A DNA stretch of 39,362 nucleotides from Flammeovirgaceae bacterium (GTDB lineage Bacteria > Bacteroidota > Bacteroidia > Cytophagales > Cyclobacteriaceae): the NCBI GenBank assembly GCA_024638265.1, contig JAHEKQ010000025.1:1-39362 (forward strand), given 5' to 3'. The number at the start of each line of letters is the position of its first letter. The stretch's first letter is position 1. The notes under the pieces are model-generated. The model saw only the letters and a list, made by a program, of their open reading frames with translations, was not told the DNA's origin and made no database searches. Made by a program: the position numbers and the translations under genes. Positions 9,045 through 17,436 of this stretch are shown one piece after another.

Positions 9045-10807
9045 GAAGATCATTCATCATATTGATTTATTTGCTGGCCTCTCTTCCGCTTCTCAGCCAG
9101 GAAGTTGAGGTCAACTACCAGCAGGAGTACCTGAAGGGAAAGGATTTTTTCCGACAGGGGCGGTTCGGGCTCGCACAGGATACTTTTGAAAAGCTGACAA
9201 TTGAAAATGAAGACAACCCATTTGTCATCTATTCCAGCTTCTATTACTCCCTTTGTGCCTACCAGCAGGGCTATATGGCACTGGCAAGGGATATGCTACT
9301 CCAGGTCAAGACCAGGTACCCGGATTGGAATCAGATTGATGAGGTGAACTATTGGTTGGCCATCATATACTTTGAAAACGGACAGCCAGAAAGGGCTATT
9401 AAAGCGTCACAGGATATAATTGGTATGGAGTCAGAAGCCGAACAAATGCAGCGGTATTACCTCCAGCAGATCAATGGCCTGGATACTATGATGGTACTTC
9501 TGGACTCTTTCCCGGAATCTTACCCGGTTGCTGAACAGACAGCCTGGCTGATCGGGCAGCAGAACCTACTGGAAAGAGATCTCGACCTCCTCGACTCGCT
9601 CTCCAGGCAATTCGACTTGCCCTTCCTGACTGAGAAGGAAAAAGAGGATTTAATGCCAAAGGATTTATATAAAATCTCGATTCTTTTTCCTTTCCTCTCC
9701 GGCGAGCTCAAACCAGACCTTGGCACGAAGGTCAACCAGTTCGTCCTTGACCTCTACCAGGGGATCATGCTGGCCGCAGATACTCTGAATAAGACGGGTA
9801 GTACCCTGGAGTTTACCCTTTTTGATACGCAACGGGATACGAGCGTAGTCAAGGAATTTCTGACAGACAACCGTCTTCGGGAAAGTGATTTGATTATGGG
9901 TCCCCTGTTTTATCCCGAAATGATTTCACAATTTGCCTATGATAACCGGATCAATGTTCTTCACCCTTACCTGAAAGAGCAGCAGTTGATCGACTCCAAC
10001 AGCTATTTCTTTACTTACTCCGCGCTGCCCCGAACCGTTGGGAAAAAGGCCGCCGAGCTGGTTCTGGCAGATACGACGCTTCGAACGGGAATCATGTTTT
10101 ATGGAGAAAGTGAAAGGGATTCCATTATGGCCATCCAGTTCAGGGATGCCGTTGACAGTTCGCTGTTCCAACTGGTGTTGAGTAAAAAAATCCTCATCGG
10201 TTCGGAGCGTGAAGCCCTCGAAGTTCTCACGACGGGTACTGTGGTGAACAAAATTGAAATGGAAGAGATAGAATTAACCAGGGATAGCATTGACCTGATT
10301 TATATCGCATCAAATAATCCGGGTGGGAGTGTATATGCCAACATCCTGACAGGTGTTGAGGCCCGTGGGGACAGCATACCTGTATTGGGAAGCAGAAATT
10401 ATATTGAGGATAATGTAATTTCAAAACGCGTCCTTGAAAACCTGGGCGTAACAATGACGACCTACGACCTGATCAATACTACTGATTCCAGTTTTATGGA
10501 GTTTAGCGACCGGTACCTGGCGCGTTACGGGGTCCTCCCTTCAAAGTTTGCATCCGTAGGATATGATATGATGATGTATTTCGGGAGCAGTCTTCAGAAG
10601 TATGGCAAGTATTTTCAGTTGGGCTTGCGGAAGGAAGGTTTCAGGCCCGGATATATTTCTTACGGATTTGACTACTCAGATTCAAACTCCAATGGGGTTG
10701 TCCCTGTTATAAGATGGGATGGCGAAAAAATGATATTTGTCGACCGATTGAAGGAAAAGGAAATTGTAGAGGAGACTGATGAGGAAACTGAACAACACGA
10801 GAAGTAA
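9035..10807 (+). CDS. Exported TPR plus type 1 periplasmic-binding-fold protein (LpoA-like architecture)
   Basis: The protein has 590 residues. A signal peptide ([15 protein letters not shown]) without a lipobox cysteine predicts a soluble periplasmic protein. Residues of about 25-200 look like TPR helices ([40 protein letters not shown]). From about residue 215 the sequence follows a type 1 periplasmic-binding fold: [51 protein letters not shown] and a late [10 protein letters not shown]. Related Bacteroidota proteins are annotated as amino-acid ABC substrate-binding proteins, often with LysM repeats; I see no LysM here. TPR followed by a periplasmic-binding fold is also the layout of LpoA, the cell-wall synthase activator. 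No transporter genes are nearby. The start overlaps the end of guaA by ten bases, and its end overlaps hemL by 29 bases. The folds are confident; the role is unknown. Confidence 0.8.
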   Translation: MGVRRSFIILIYLLASLPLLSQEVEVNYQQEYLKGKDFFRQGRFGLAQDTFEKLTIENEDNPFVIYSSFYYSLCAYQQGYMALARDMLLQVKTRYPDWNQIDEVNYWLAIIYFENGQPERAIKASQDIIGMESEAEQMQRYYLQQINGLDTMMVLLDSFPESYPVAEQTAWLIGQQNLLERDLDLLDSLSRQFDLPFLTEKEKEDLMPKDLYKISILFPFLSGELKPDLGTKVNQFVLDLYQGIMLAADTLNKTGSTLEFTLFDTQRDTSVVKEFLTDNRLRESDLIMGPLFYPEMISQFAYDNRINVLHPYLKEQQLIDSNSYFFTYSALPRTVGKKAAELVLADTTLRTGIMFYGESERDSIMAIQFRDAVDSSLFQLVLSKKILIGSEREALEVLTTGTVVNKIEMEEIELTRDSIDLIYIASNNPGGSVYANILTGVEARGDSIPVLGSRNYIEDNVISKRVLENLGVTMTTYDLINTTDSSFMEFSDRYLARYGVLPSKFASVGYDMMMYFGSSLQKYGKYFQLGLRKEGFRPGYISYGFDYSDSNSNGVVPVIRWDGEKMIFVDRLKEKEIVEETDEETEQHEK

Positions 10808-12083
10808 ATCCCTTTTTAATCATGCACTTGAGTTAATGCCCGGGGGGGTCAATTCCCCGGTGAGGGCATTCCGGTCTGTTGGGGGTGATCCACTTTTCAT
10901 CGCACGGGCAGATGGACCCTATATGTATGATGCCGACGGCAATGCCTATATCGACCTGATCAATTCATGGGGACCAATGATTCTGGGCCATAATCACCCT
11001 AAAATACGAAAGGCAGTTATAGAAGCAGCCGAGGATTCTCTGTCATTCGGGGCACCCGGAGAAAAGGAAGTGTTAATTGCCGAAAAGATTATTAAAATGG
11101 TCCCTTCGGTAGAAAAAGTCCGCATGGTCAATTCCGGAACCGAGGCTACCATGTCAGCAATTCGGGTGGCCAGGGGATATACCGGGAGGAAAAAGATCAT
11201 CAAATTTGAGGGCTGCTACCACGGACATGGAGACTCCTTCCTCATCTCAGCAGGGAGTGGTGCCGCCACCATGGGAGTCCCTGACAGCCCTGGAGTTACT
11301 CCCGGCACCGCGCAGGATACATTAAATGCCATCTATAATGATATCGATTCGGTGGTGGCTCTTTTTGAGGCCAATCCGGGTGATATAGCGGCAGTCATCG
11401 TGGAGCCGGTTGCCGGAAATATGGGCTGCATACCCCCTATTGAAGGTTTTCTTGAAGGTCTGAGACAACTTTGCATTGATCACGATTCCGTGCTCATCTT
11501 CGATGAGGTAATGACGGGTTTCAGGCTGGCTCGCGGGGGAGCGCAGGAATTATATGGGGTGATCCCTGACATGACCACCCTGGGGAAGATCATCGGTGGA
11601 GGAATGCCGGTTGGAGCATATGGCGGTAAAAAGGAGATTATGGAAAAGGTTGCCCCGGCCGGCTCGGTCTACCAGGCGGGAACTCTCTCGGGTAACCCGG
11701 TTTCCATGTCGGCCGGACTTACCATGTTAAATCTTCTGGACGGTGACATGGAAATTTATTCAACTCTGGAACAGATCACTAATAACATTACTGGCAAAAT
11801 AGAATCGGAATTCGGCGAATCAGGCATTGAATTCACTATAAACCAGGTCGGGTCCATGTTCAGTGTATTTTTCAGGAAGGATCCGGTAAAGAATTTTGCT
11901 GATGCGGTGGATAGCAGGAAAGAGCTATTCACGGAGTACTTCTGGACTATGCTAGAAAATGGCATCTATCTTCCCCCCTCACCTTTTGAATCTGCATTTG
12001 TTTCCATAACCATTGGAGACAAAGAGATGGAAAGATTGTCTACAGGCATTGAATTATCTGCTAAAGCACTCAAAAACAGGTAA
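10779..12083 (+). CDS. hemL: Glutamate-1-semialdehyde 2,1-aminomutase
   Basis: This PLP enzyme makes 5-aminolevulinate in the C5 tetrapyrrole pathway. The 434 residues open with the family hallmark [11 protein letters not shown]...MPGGVNSPVRAF and contain the substrate/cofactor loops NSGTEATMSAIRVARGYTGR and CYHGHGD. FDEVMTGFR follows, and the PLP lysine is Lys270 in TTLGKIIGGGMPVGAYGG. The length is normal. The ATG at 10779 lies inside the preceding gene (29-base overlap); it is retained because the conserved NTRSK segment lies directly after it and the next methionine is within the family core. Co-expression with guaA is likely from the overlaps. Confidence 0.97.
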   Translation: MRKLNNTRSKSLFNHALELMPGGVNSPVRAFRSVGGDPLFIARADGPYMYDADGNAYIDLINSWGPMILGHNHPKIRKAVIEAAEDSLSFGAPGEKEVLIAEKIIKMVPSVEKVRMVNSGTEATMSAIRVARGYTGRKKIIKFEGCYHGHGDSFLISAGSGAATMGVPDSPGVTPGTAQDTLNAIYNDIDSVVALFEANPGDIAAVIVEPVAGNMGCIPPIEGFLEGLRQLCIDHDSVLIFDEVMTGFRLARGGAQELYGVIPDMTTLGKIIGGGMPVGAYGGKKEIMEKVAPAGSVYQAGTLSGNPVSMSAGLTMLNLLDGDMEIYSTLEQITNNITGKIESEFGESGIEFTINQVGSMFSVFFRKDPVKNFADAVDSRKELFTEYFWTMLENGIYLPPSPFESAFVSITIGDKEMERLSTGIELSAKALKNR

Positions 12084-12112
12084 TTACTTAAAAATTCTTA
12101 CGTCAAAGGCTC

Positions 12113-12148
12113 AGCGTAAAGGTAAACGCTTACCAAGTCGCTCTTTTT
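12113..12148 (+). terminator. Possible terminator hairpin after hemL
   Basis: An outer AGCG (12113-12116) / CGCT (12139-12142) stem encloses a GGTAA (12121-12125) / TTACC (12130-12134) stem and is followed by five T (12144-12148). The unpaired internal bases make it weaker than the terminator at 4031. It lies between hemL and the next gene, and a TATATTG that could serve as a -7 element for that gene follows immediately at 12151. Confidence 0.4.
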
Positions 12149-12186
12149 CGTATATTGCATAAGCGATACACCCATTTTTTAGACCT

Positions 12187-13218
12187 ATGAGCCGGTTTTA
12201 TCTCTTTTTTTGCTCAATGATTTTGTTGACTTCAGCTATTGCAGTACAAGCGCAACCTGAAGAAGTCACCTATAATATCCTCAATGACGAGCCAGAAAAC
12301 ATTAATAAACTATTTATTGGCTTCCAGCCATTCTATGGAGAATTATGGGCGACCAACCCGACGATAGGATTCGGGCTTGATGCTACATACTATCACCACA
12401 ACAAAGCACATTTCCGTATGAATTTCAGGAGGGCCTACGGGTCGTCATTCGATATGATGCGTCACAGCGCCAATGTTAACTCCAGCCTCGAAAACCGCTA
12501 TAAGACCTTGAATTTTTTTGAAATCGGGGGAACCTACCACATTAAGGATGCAGTGATCGAAAAGCCCACCACGATGGTACTTTATGAGTCGGATACGGAG
12601 AAAAATGAGTGGAGCGCCAAAGTTCCACCTGTTGCTAATATTGAAGGCAAGCTGCGAACCATTATTGGTGGTCGACTTGGTGCCATGATCTATAACAGTA
12701 CGGCGGATGCTAACCGCTTTATTGAAAGACAGGAAGTCGGGTATGACAATATTGTATCGGAAGCAGGGGATCCCATCCCTCTCACATACGAAAATGAAAT
12801 GTTTGAGACTGAACAGGTCAATATGTTCACCAATGTGAGTGTTATTGGAATGTACCTTGGGGCTTCACATACCTGGATTAGAAACGTGTCCGTAGACATC
12901 ACCGGTTACGAACCAAATGTGGATGACCTGATTTTCACCACCTATTTTGACCTGCTGATAGGACTTGATATCAGGAAGGACAACCTGTTTTACGAAGGGG
13001 TTGAATATAGCCTATCACCGTTGAAAAGTTTACCCATGGGTGCCAGGCTTGGAGTCGAGGGAAAGCGTAACAGGAAATCCGGCATGGCATTCGGTGCGGA
13101 GATTGGTTACCGGCCGGGGCTTAAAAAAGGAGGGTTTTTTGGACAGGTGCGCGTGGCCATACCCATGATAAGCACCAACCTGGATGGCAACCAGGTGAAT
13201 TCCTATGAAGGTAACTGA
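12187..13218 (+). CDS. Predicted outer-membrane beta-barrel protein, unknown function
   Basis: This 343-residue protein has a clear Sec signal peptide (ILLTSAIAVQAQ, cleavage after residue about 22). The mature part has regularly spaced aromatic/glycine-rich amphipathic strands, for example IGFGLDATYYHHNKAHFRM, MAFGAEIGYRPGLKKGGF and GGFFGQVRVAIPMI, which suggest an outer-membrane barrel of the porin or surface-exposed type. I recognise no specific family. Its final 14 bases overlap the ATG of hutI, so the two are co-translated in part, but this does not itself link it to histidine catabolism. A possible -7 element (TATATTG) lies at 12151-12157, giving a leader of about 25 bases. Confidence 0.75.
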   Translation: MSRFYLFFCSMILLTSAIAVQAQPEEVTYNILNDEPENINKLFIGFQPFYGELWATNPTIGFGLDATYYHHNKAHFRMNFRRAYGSSFDMMRHSANVNSSLENRYKTLNFFEIGGTYHIKDAVIEKPTTMVLYESDTEKNEWSAKVPPVANIEGKLRTIIGGRLGAMIYNSTADANRFIERQEVGYDNIVSEAGDPIPLTYENEMFETEQVNMFTNVSVIGMYLGASHTWIRNVSVDITGYEPNVDDLIFTTYFDLLIGLDIRKDNLFYEGVEYSLSPLKSLPMGARLGVEGKRNRKSGMAFGAEIGYRPGLKKGGFFGQVRVAIPMISTNLDGNQVNSYEGN

Positions 13219-14461
13219 ATCCTTGAAAGAGGTATTAATCAAAAATATTCGTGAAGTCTTCCAGGTCAGGGATCAACCTGAACTTCTAAAAGGAAATCAA
13301 CTCGGCCAGATACCCACCATTGAAAATGGTTACATCCTTGTATCCGGGGGAAAGATCGCAGCCGTGGGGGATATGAGCGATTGTCCGGAGTCTCCGAACG
13401 AAATTGACGCAACCGGAAAGTTTGTCCTTCCCGCTTTCGTGGATTCCCATACCCATATTGTATTTGCCACTTCACGCGAAGCAGAATTCGTACAGAAAAT
13501 CCTTGGAAAGTCTTATGCTGAAATAGCAGCCAGTGGCGGGGGCATTCTCAATTCAGCGAAAATGATCAGGGCAATGTCAGAATCTGAGTTGTTCGAGATC
13601 AGTATGAAGCGAATTGCAGCAGTCATGGGCTCGGGGACCGGAACGATTGAGATTAAAAGTGGGTATGGCCTCACAACCTCCGACGAGTTGAAAATGCTCA
13701 GGGTAGCCCGAAAAATAGGTCGTGAAGCTCCTATTAAAGTCAAGACTACCTTCCTGGGAGCCCATGCATTTCCGGGAGAAATGAATCGCGACGAATACAT
13801 CGATCTTATTAAATCAGAGATGATCCCACAAGTGGCTGAGCAGTCATTGGCTGATTATATGGACGTATTCTGTGAAACCGGTTTTTTCAGTGAAGAAGAA
13901 TCTGTTGAGTTGCTGGAGGTTGGAAAAAGGTACGGGCTGGTTCCAAAAGTACATGCCAATCAACTAAACCTCTCGGGAGGTGTCCAGGCGGGGGTAAGGA
14001 CCGGTGCCATCAGTGTCGACCATCTCGAAACTGTGAGCCAAACTGAACTAGACCTATTGGAAGATTCAGAAGTCATACCTACCCTACTCCCGGGAGCTGC
14101 ATTTTTCCTCAGGAGTGACTATCCCCCCGCGCGGAAAATGATTGAAATGAATATGCCGGTGGCAGTAGCTTCGGATTACAACCCGGGAAGTTCGCCGACG
14201 GGTAATATGCAATCAATATGGTCTCTCGCCTGTATCGGTATGAAAATGACCCCAAGGGAGGCATTCAATGCGATGACGGTAAATAGTGCCTTTGCCATTA
14301 ATATGGAAGACCATTCTGGGATCATTGCCCCCGGTCGCGATGCTGATCTCATTATTACCCGGAAAGTACCATCGTTTGATTACATCCCTTATGCTTTTGG
14401 AGAGGATTGTTTTGAGCGAGTATTAATCAGTGGGATTCCGCAACGGAATGTGGACGTGTGA
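13205..14461 (+). CDS. hutI: Imidazolonepropionase
   Basis: This cytoplasmic enzyme performs the third step of histidine degradation, hydrolysing imidazolone-5-propionate to N-formimino-glutamate. The 418-residue sequence has the metal pair H82-x-H84 in VDSHTHIVFA and the substrate loop GTGTIEIKSGYGL. It also has FLGAHAFP, HANQLNLSGGVQAG, SVDHLE and ASDYNPGSSPTGNMQ, all typical of HutI. The ATG at 13205 overlaps the upstream gene by 14 bases. No hutH, hutU or hutG is in the window, so the rest of the pathway must lie elsewhere. The last codons (Val-Asp-Val-stop) are formed by the first units of an octanucleotide repeat array starting at 14450, so the present C-terminus may have been shaped by repeat insertion. 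Confidence 0.96.
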   Translation: MKVTESLKEVLIKNIREVFQVRDQPELLKGNQLGQIPTIENGYILVSGGKIAAVGDMSDCPESPNEIDATGKFVLPAFVDSHTHIVFATSREAEFVQKILGKSYAEIAASGGGILNSAKMIRAMSESELFEISMKRIAAVMGSGTGTIEIKSGYGLTTSDELKMLRVARKIGREAPIKVKTTFLGAHAFPGEMNRDEYIDLIKSEMIPQVAEQSLADYMDVFCETGFFSEEESVELLEVGKRYGLVPKVHANQLNLSGGVQAGVRTGAISVDHLETVSQTELDLLEDSEVIPTLLPGAAFFLRSDYPPARKMIEMNMPVAVASDYNPGSSPTGNMQSIWSLACIGMKMTPREAFNAMTVNSAFAINMEDHSGIIAPGRDADLIITRKVPSFDYIPYAFGEDCFERVLISGIPQRNVDV

Positions 14462-14481
14462 ACGGGAGGACACGTGGACAT
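14450..14481 (+). repeat. Octanucleotide tandem repeat array, 4 degenerate units
   Basis: Four consecutive 8-base units start at 14450, 14458, 14466 and 14474: GTGGACGT, GTGAACGG, GAGGACAC, GTGGACAT. The consensus is GTGRACNN. The first two units encode the last residues and stop codon of hutI. The same consensus recurs in the inverted array at 14521-14544 and in the array at 27063-27094, so this looks like a dispersed repeat family, not chance. Confidence 0.65.
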
Positions 14482-14520
14482 GGTATTTGGGGCGAAATAA
14501 CTTATCGGAAACTAAACTCT

Positions 14521-14544
14521 GTAAACGCGTCCACGCGTCTACTC
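14521..14544 (-). repeat. Inverted octanucleotide repeat array, 3 units
   Basis: Read on the minus strand this stretch contains GTAGACGC, GTGGACGC and a decayed GTTTAC at 8-base spacing, the same GTGRACNN pattern as the array at 14450-14481 but in opposite orientation. GTCCACG at 14529-14535 can pair with CGTGGAC at 14473-14479, so the two arrays can form a 7-bp stem with a loop of about 50 bases. Confidence 0.55.
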
Positions 14545-14547
14545 AAT

Positions 14548-14574
14548 AAAAAAGCCCCCCAAATAATGGAGGGC
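14548..14574 (-). terminator. Rho-independent terminator of the 60-residue minus-strand gene
   Basis: On the minus strand GCCCTCCA (14574-14567) pairs with TGGGGGGC (14561-14554) across a 5-base loop and runs into six T (14553-14548). The one non-Watson-Crick position is a G-U wobble in the minus-strand RNA but an A-C mismatch in the plus-strand RNA, and the U-run also exists only on the minus side. The hairpin is therefore directional and ends 26 bases beyond the small gene's stop. Confidence 0.8.
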
Positions 14575-14600
14575 CCTTATACTTTTAATAGAGGTGCTTA

Positions 14601-14783
14601 TTAAACCGCAAAACAACGGTTTAATATAGGTTGATGTGTTTTCGAATAATTACGATAGCACCACGCTTTTAACTCATGTATTTCATTGTTTAACAATGAT
14701 CCGATTGCCTTTCTTAACTCCTTCTCAAAAAGGGAAGGATCAAAACTTACCTTTGAGAGAATTGTTTTAACGTAATCTAGCAT
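14601..14783 (-). CDS. Conserved-looking 60-residue protein, unknown function
   Basis: This small gene encodes MLDYVKTILSKVSFDPSLFE and continues as a charged, helical protein with ELRKAIGSLL, EIHELKAWCYRNY and a C-terminal LNRCF. There is no signal peptide, membrane segment or zinc cluster (only two isolated Cys), so it should be cytoplasmic and small helical. From memory, small proteins of this pattern (SFD..LFEKEL.KAI, ELK.WCY, LNRCF) occur widely in Bacteroidota as hypothetical proteins; that needs a search. Independent support for its reality is the directional terminator directly downstream at 14548-14574, in an otherwise gene-free patch between hutI and batD. No clear TAnnTTTG is visible upstream of its ATG. 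Confidence 0.8.
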   Translation of the reverse strand: MLDYVKTILSKVSFDPSLFEKELRKAIGSLLNNEIHELKAWCYRNYSKTHQPILNRCFAV

Positions 14784-14866
14784 GTAATAAAGAACGTTTA
14801 TTGGTTGTTATGGAAATAATCGACTATTAATATAGTAAATACTGCCGTGATTTAAAATCATACTTT

Positions 14867-14874
14867 TAATTTTG
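14867..14874 (+). promoter_or_regulatory. -7 box (TAATTTTG) of batD
   Basis: This is an exact TAnnTTTG match 30 bases before the ATG at 14905, giving a leader of roughly 20-25 bases. It overlaps an in-frame TTG at 14872 and so decides the start in favour of 14905. It probably drives the batD-aroC-symporter run. The stretch 14784-14866 between the small minus-strand gene and this box is AT-rich and otherwise shows nothing I can name. Confidence 0.65.
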
Positions 14875-14904
14875 TCAATCAGCAGACGTAAGAAATACGT
14901 GAAA

Positions 14905-16347
14905 ATGAAAGCCTTTAAATACCTGATGATCTTTGCGATGTTTTGCATGGTGCAAAACGCAATGGGACAGGTAAAAATAGAGCTGGGTGAAGACGAAATT
15001 GCCGAAAATCATGTGTTTACGGTTACAATTGTCGCAGAGGGGGATCGGATCAAATCCTATGATGATTTCCCGGACATTGAGGGTTTTGTCAAGCGGGGAA
15101 CATCCTCTTCATCGAGCACACAGATCATCAATGGGCAGGTAAGTTCCAGCCATAGTATTACCATGTCATACAGTCCCAGGCAACAGGGAATCTTTATCCT
15201 TAAGCCATTTAAAATGAAGGTGAATGGGGACGAAATAAAATCAAATGGAAAGACGATAAAAGTGGGTCCTCCTGCGGAACGCAAGTCAAGGGATCCATTC
15301 AGAAGCCTGTTCGACCGGGATCCGTTCGAGGACTTCTTCGGGGAACGGGATGAACCCGAATTTGTCGAAGTCAAGGAAGATGCATTCCTGGCCCTAACCA
15401 CTAATAAATCGGAAGTTTATGTCGGAGAGGGGGTGACAGCCGATCTTTCATTCTACGTTTCAGAGGAAAACAGGGCCATTCTTCAGTTTTACGATCTGGG
15501 CCGGCAGTTATCAGAGATTCTCAAGGAAATCCGTCCATCTAATTGCTGGGAGGAAAACTTTAACATTGAAAATATCAATGGTGAAGATGTAGTTATTAAT
15601 GGGAAGAGATACACACAGTATAAAATATACGAGGCTACCTTTTTCCCGTTTAATACCGAGACAATCGAGTTTCCCTCAGTTGACCTTGAAATGATAAAAT
15701 ACAGGATTGCTAAAAATCCCTCTTTTTTCGGAACGAATCGGCAGGAGGACTACAAAAGTTTCAGCTCGAGAAAGAAATTGGTTAAAGTCAGGGAATTACC
15801 TCCGCATCCGCTCAAGGACCTGGTAGCAGTTGGTGATTATGCGCTGAATGAGAAGCTGAGTGTCGACAAAGTGGAGACCGGGCAGAGCTTTAAGTATGAT
15901 TTTACTATTTACGGGGAAGGGAACATCTCATCAGTAGAAAGACTCGTCATTCCCGACGACAAGAACTTTGATTTTTACGATCCCAATATCAGCCAGAAGA
16001 TCAACCGGAGAAACCGGAAAGTGAGCGGGTCCAAAACCTTTTCTTATTATGGAATTCCCAGCGAACCGGGGAAATTTTTCCTGGGTGATTATTTCTCCTG
16101 GGTATTCTTTAATCCAAGAACTGAAAAGTATGACACACTGCGGTCCACATATTACGTGGATGTAACCGGCGAGAGCAAAACCAACGAAACGATACAGGCC
16201 TCAGATCTTGGGAGTTTTTACGATCGTTTGGAGTGGGAGGACAATACACTCGCCACATTTGGGAATGGCAACTGGATGAATATTGTGATGAACATTCTGA
16301 TTGTGCTGATCCTTGGGTTAAGCGCATATCTGATATTTAAAAAATAA
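14905..16347 (+). CDS. batD: BatD-family (oxygen tolerance) membrane-anchored protein
   Basis: This 480-residue protein starts with a signal peptide (KYLMIFAMFCMVQNAMGQ). An extracytoplasmic region with BatD features follows: VKIELGEDEIAENHVFTVTI, FPDIEGFVKRGTS, SYSPRQQGIFILKPF and the later VYVGEGVTADLSFYV. A single C-terminal membrane helix lies at about 458-480. BatD proteins are part of the Bat (Bacteroides aerotolerance) cluster with MoxR ATPases and VWA proteins, but none of those is next to this copy, so it is a stand-alone paralogue or a relocated member. An in-frame TTG at 14872 is rejected because it lies in the promoter. The gene ends in TAA directly followed, in the same frame, by the TTG start of aroC. 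Confidence 0.85.
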   Translation: MKAFKYLMIFAMFCMVQNAMGQVKIELGEDEIAENHVFTVTIVAEGDRIKSYDDFPDIEGFVKRGTSSSSSTQIINGQVSSSHSITMSYSPRQQGIFILKPFKMKVNGDEIKSNGKTIKVGPPAERKSRDPFRSLFDRDPFEDFFGERDEPEFVEVKEDAFLALTTNKSEVYVGEGVTADLSFYVSEENRAILQFYDLGRQLSEILKEIRPSNCWEENFNIENINGEDVVINGKRYTQYKIYEATFFPFNTETIEFPSVDLEMIKYRIAKNPSFFGTNRQEDYKSFSSRKKLVKVRELPPHPLKDLVAVGDYALNEKLSVDKVETGQSFKYDFTIYGEGNISSVERLVIPDDKNFDFYDPNISQKINRRNRKVSGSKTFSYYGIPSEPGKFFLGDYFSWVFFNPRTEKYDTLRSTYYVDVTGESKTNETIQASDLGSFYDRLEWEDNTLATFGNGNWMNIVMNILIVLILGLSAYLIFKK

Positions 16348-17427
16348 TTGGGAAATTCATACGGAACCATATTCAGGCTAACAACATTCGGCGAATCGCA
16401 CGGCGGCGCTATTGGCGGGGTCATTGATGGCTGCCCGGCAGGAATTGAGATCGATACCGAATTAATTCAACAGGAGCTGGATCGGCGAAAGCCCGGTCAA
16501 AGTGAAATCACAACTCAACGCAAGGAAACTGATGAGATCGAGATTCTCAGCGGTATTTTCGAAGGCAAATCCCTTGGCACCCCGATTGGCTTCATCATTC
16601 GCAATACTGATCCCAGGAGCAAGGACTACAGTCACATCGAAACAAAATTCAGGCCCTCCCACGCAGACTTTACCTACCAGGAGAAATACGGTATACGCGA
16701 TTATCGGGGAGGTGGTCGCAGCTCTGCCCGTGAAACAGCCATGAGGGTAGCGGCCGGGGCCATTGCCAAGCTTGCGCTGGAGCAGCTTGGAGTAAAGATC
16801 CATGGATACGTATCAAAAATCGGTGAGATCACCGCGCCGCACTATACGGAAATGGATTTGGGCCGGACTGAAGAAAATATCGTGCGTTGTCCGGATCCGG
16901 TTACAGCCGAAGCGATGATTGAGTTGGTGAAAAAGACTCGCAAAGACGGGGATTCCATCGGCGGAATGGTTACTGCTGTAATTTCTGGGGTTCCCGCGGG
17001 GCTGGGTGAACCGGTATTTGACCGTTTTCATGCAGAATTGGGAAAAGCCATGCTGAGTATCAACGCCGTGAAAGGTTTCCAGTATGGAAGCGGTTTTGCC
17101 AGCACAGGGATGAAGGGAAGTGAACATAACGATGAGTATTATACTGAAGGAGTGAGAGTGAGAACACGGACAAATCGTAGCGGCGGAATCCAGGGGGGTA
17201 TTACCAATGGAGAAGATATATATTTTGATGTGGCATTTAAACCCGTAGCTACGATCATGAAAGAACAGCAGAGTGTGGATGAAAAGGGGGAAAGCACCAC
17301 GGTTTCAGGAAGAGGGCGGCATGATCCCTGTGTAGTCCCGAGGGCCGTTCCGATTGTAGAAGCCATGGCGGCGTTGGTCACCTTCGACTTTTATTTGAGG
17401 AACCAAACCGCTAAATTCGGCGGCTAA
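16348..17427 (+). CDS. aroC: Chorismate synthase
   Basis: This enzyme performs the last step of the shikimate pathway, converting EPSP to chorismate with reduced FMN. The 359 residues contain FGESHG at 14-19, [14 protein letters not shown] at 102-107, [18 protein letters not shown] near 114-131 and a late [18 protein letters not shown], all intact. The start is TTG at 16348. The codon before it is the TAA of batD in the same reading frame, so nothing upstream can be used, and the next methionine would delete the conserved N-terminus. Translation therefore probably depends on ribosomes finishing batD and re-initiating on the adjacent TTG. It is followed after nine bases by the symporter gene. 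Confidence 0.97.
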   Translation: MGNSYGTIFRLTTFGESHGGAIGGVIDGCPAGIEIDTELIQQELDRRKPGQSEITTQRKETDEIEILSGIFEGKSLGTPIGFIIRNTDPRSKDYSHIETKFRPSHADFTYQEKYGIRDYRGGGRSSARETAMRVAAGAIAKLALEQLGVKIHGYVSKIGEITAPHYTEMDLGRTEENIVRCPDPVTAEAMIELVKKTRKDGDSIGGMVTAVISGVPAGLGEPVFDRFHAELGKAMLSINAVKGFQYGSGFASTGMKGSEHNDEYYTEGVRVRTRTNRSGGIQGGITNGEDIYFDVAFKPVATIMKEQQSVDEKGESTTVSGRGRHDPCVVPRAVPIVEAMAALVTFDFYLRNQTAKFGG

Positions 17428-17436
17428 CCTGTAATC

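Noticed and set aside
13205-14461. hut operon
   Set aside because: Only hutI is recognisable; the overlapping upstream gene is an outer-membrane-type protein and no hutH, hutU or hutG is in the window.
14450-14544. CRISPR-like array
   Set aside because: Units are 8 bases without unique spacers and no cas genes are present; a short tandem repeat fits better.
14872-14904. TTG start adding eleven residues to BatD
   Set aside because: It lies within the -7 box and would place charged residues before a normal signal peptide.
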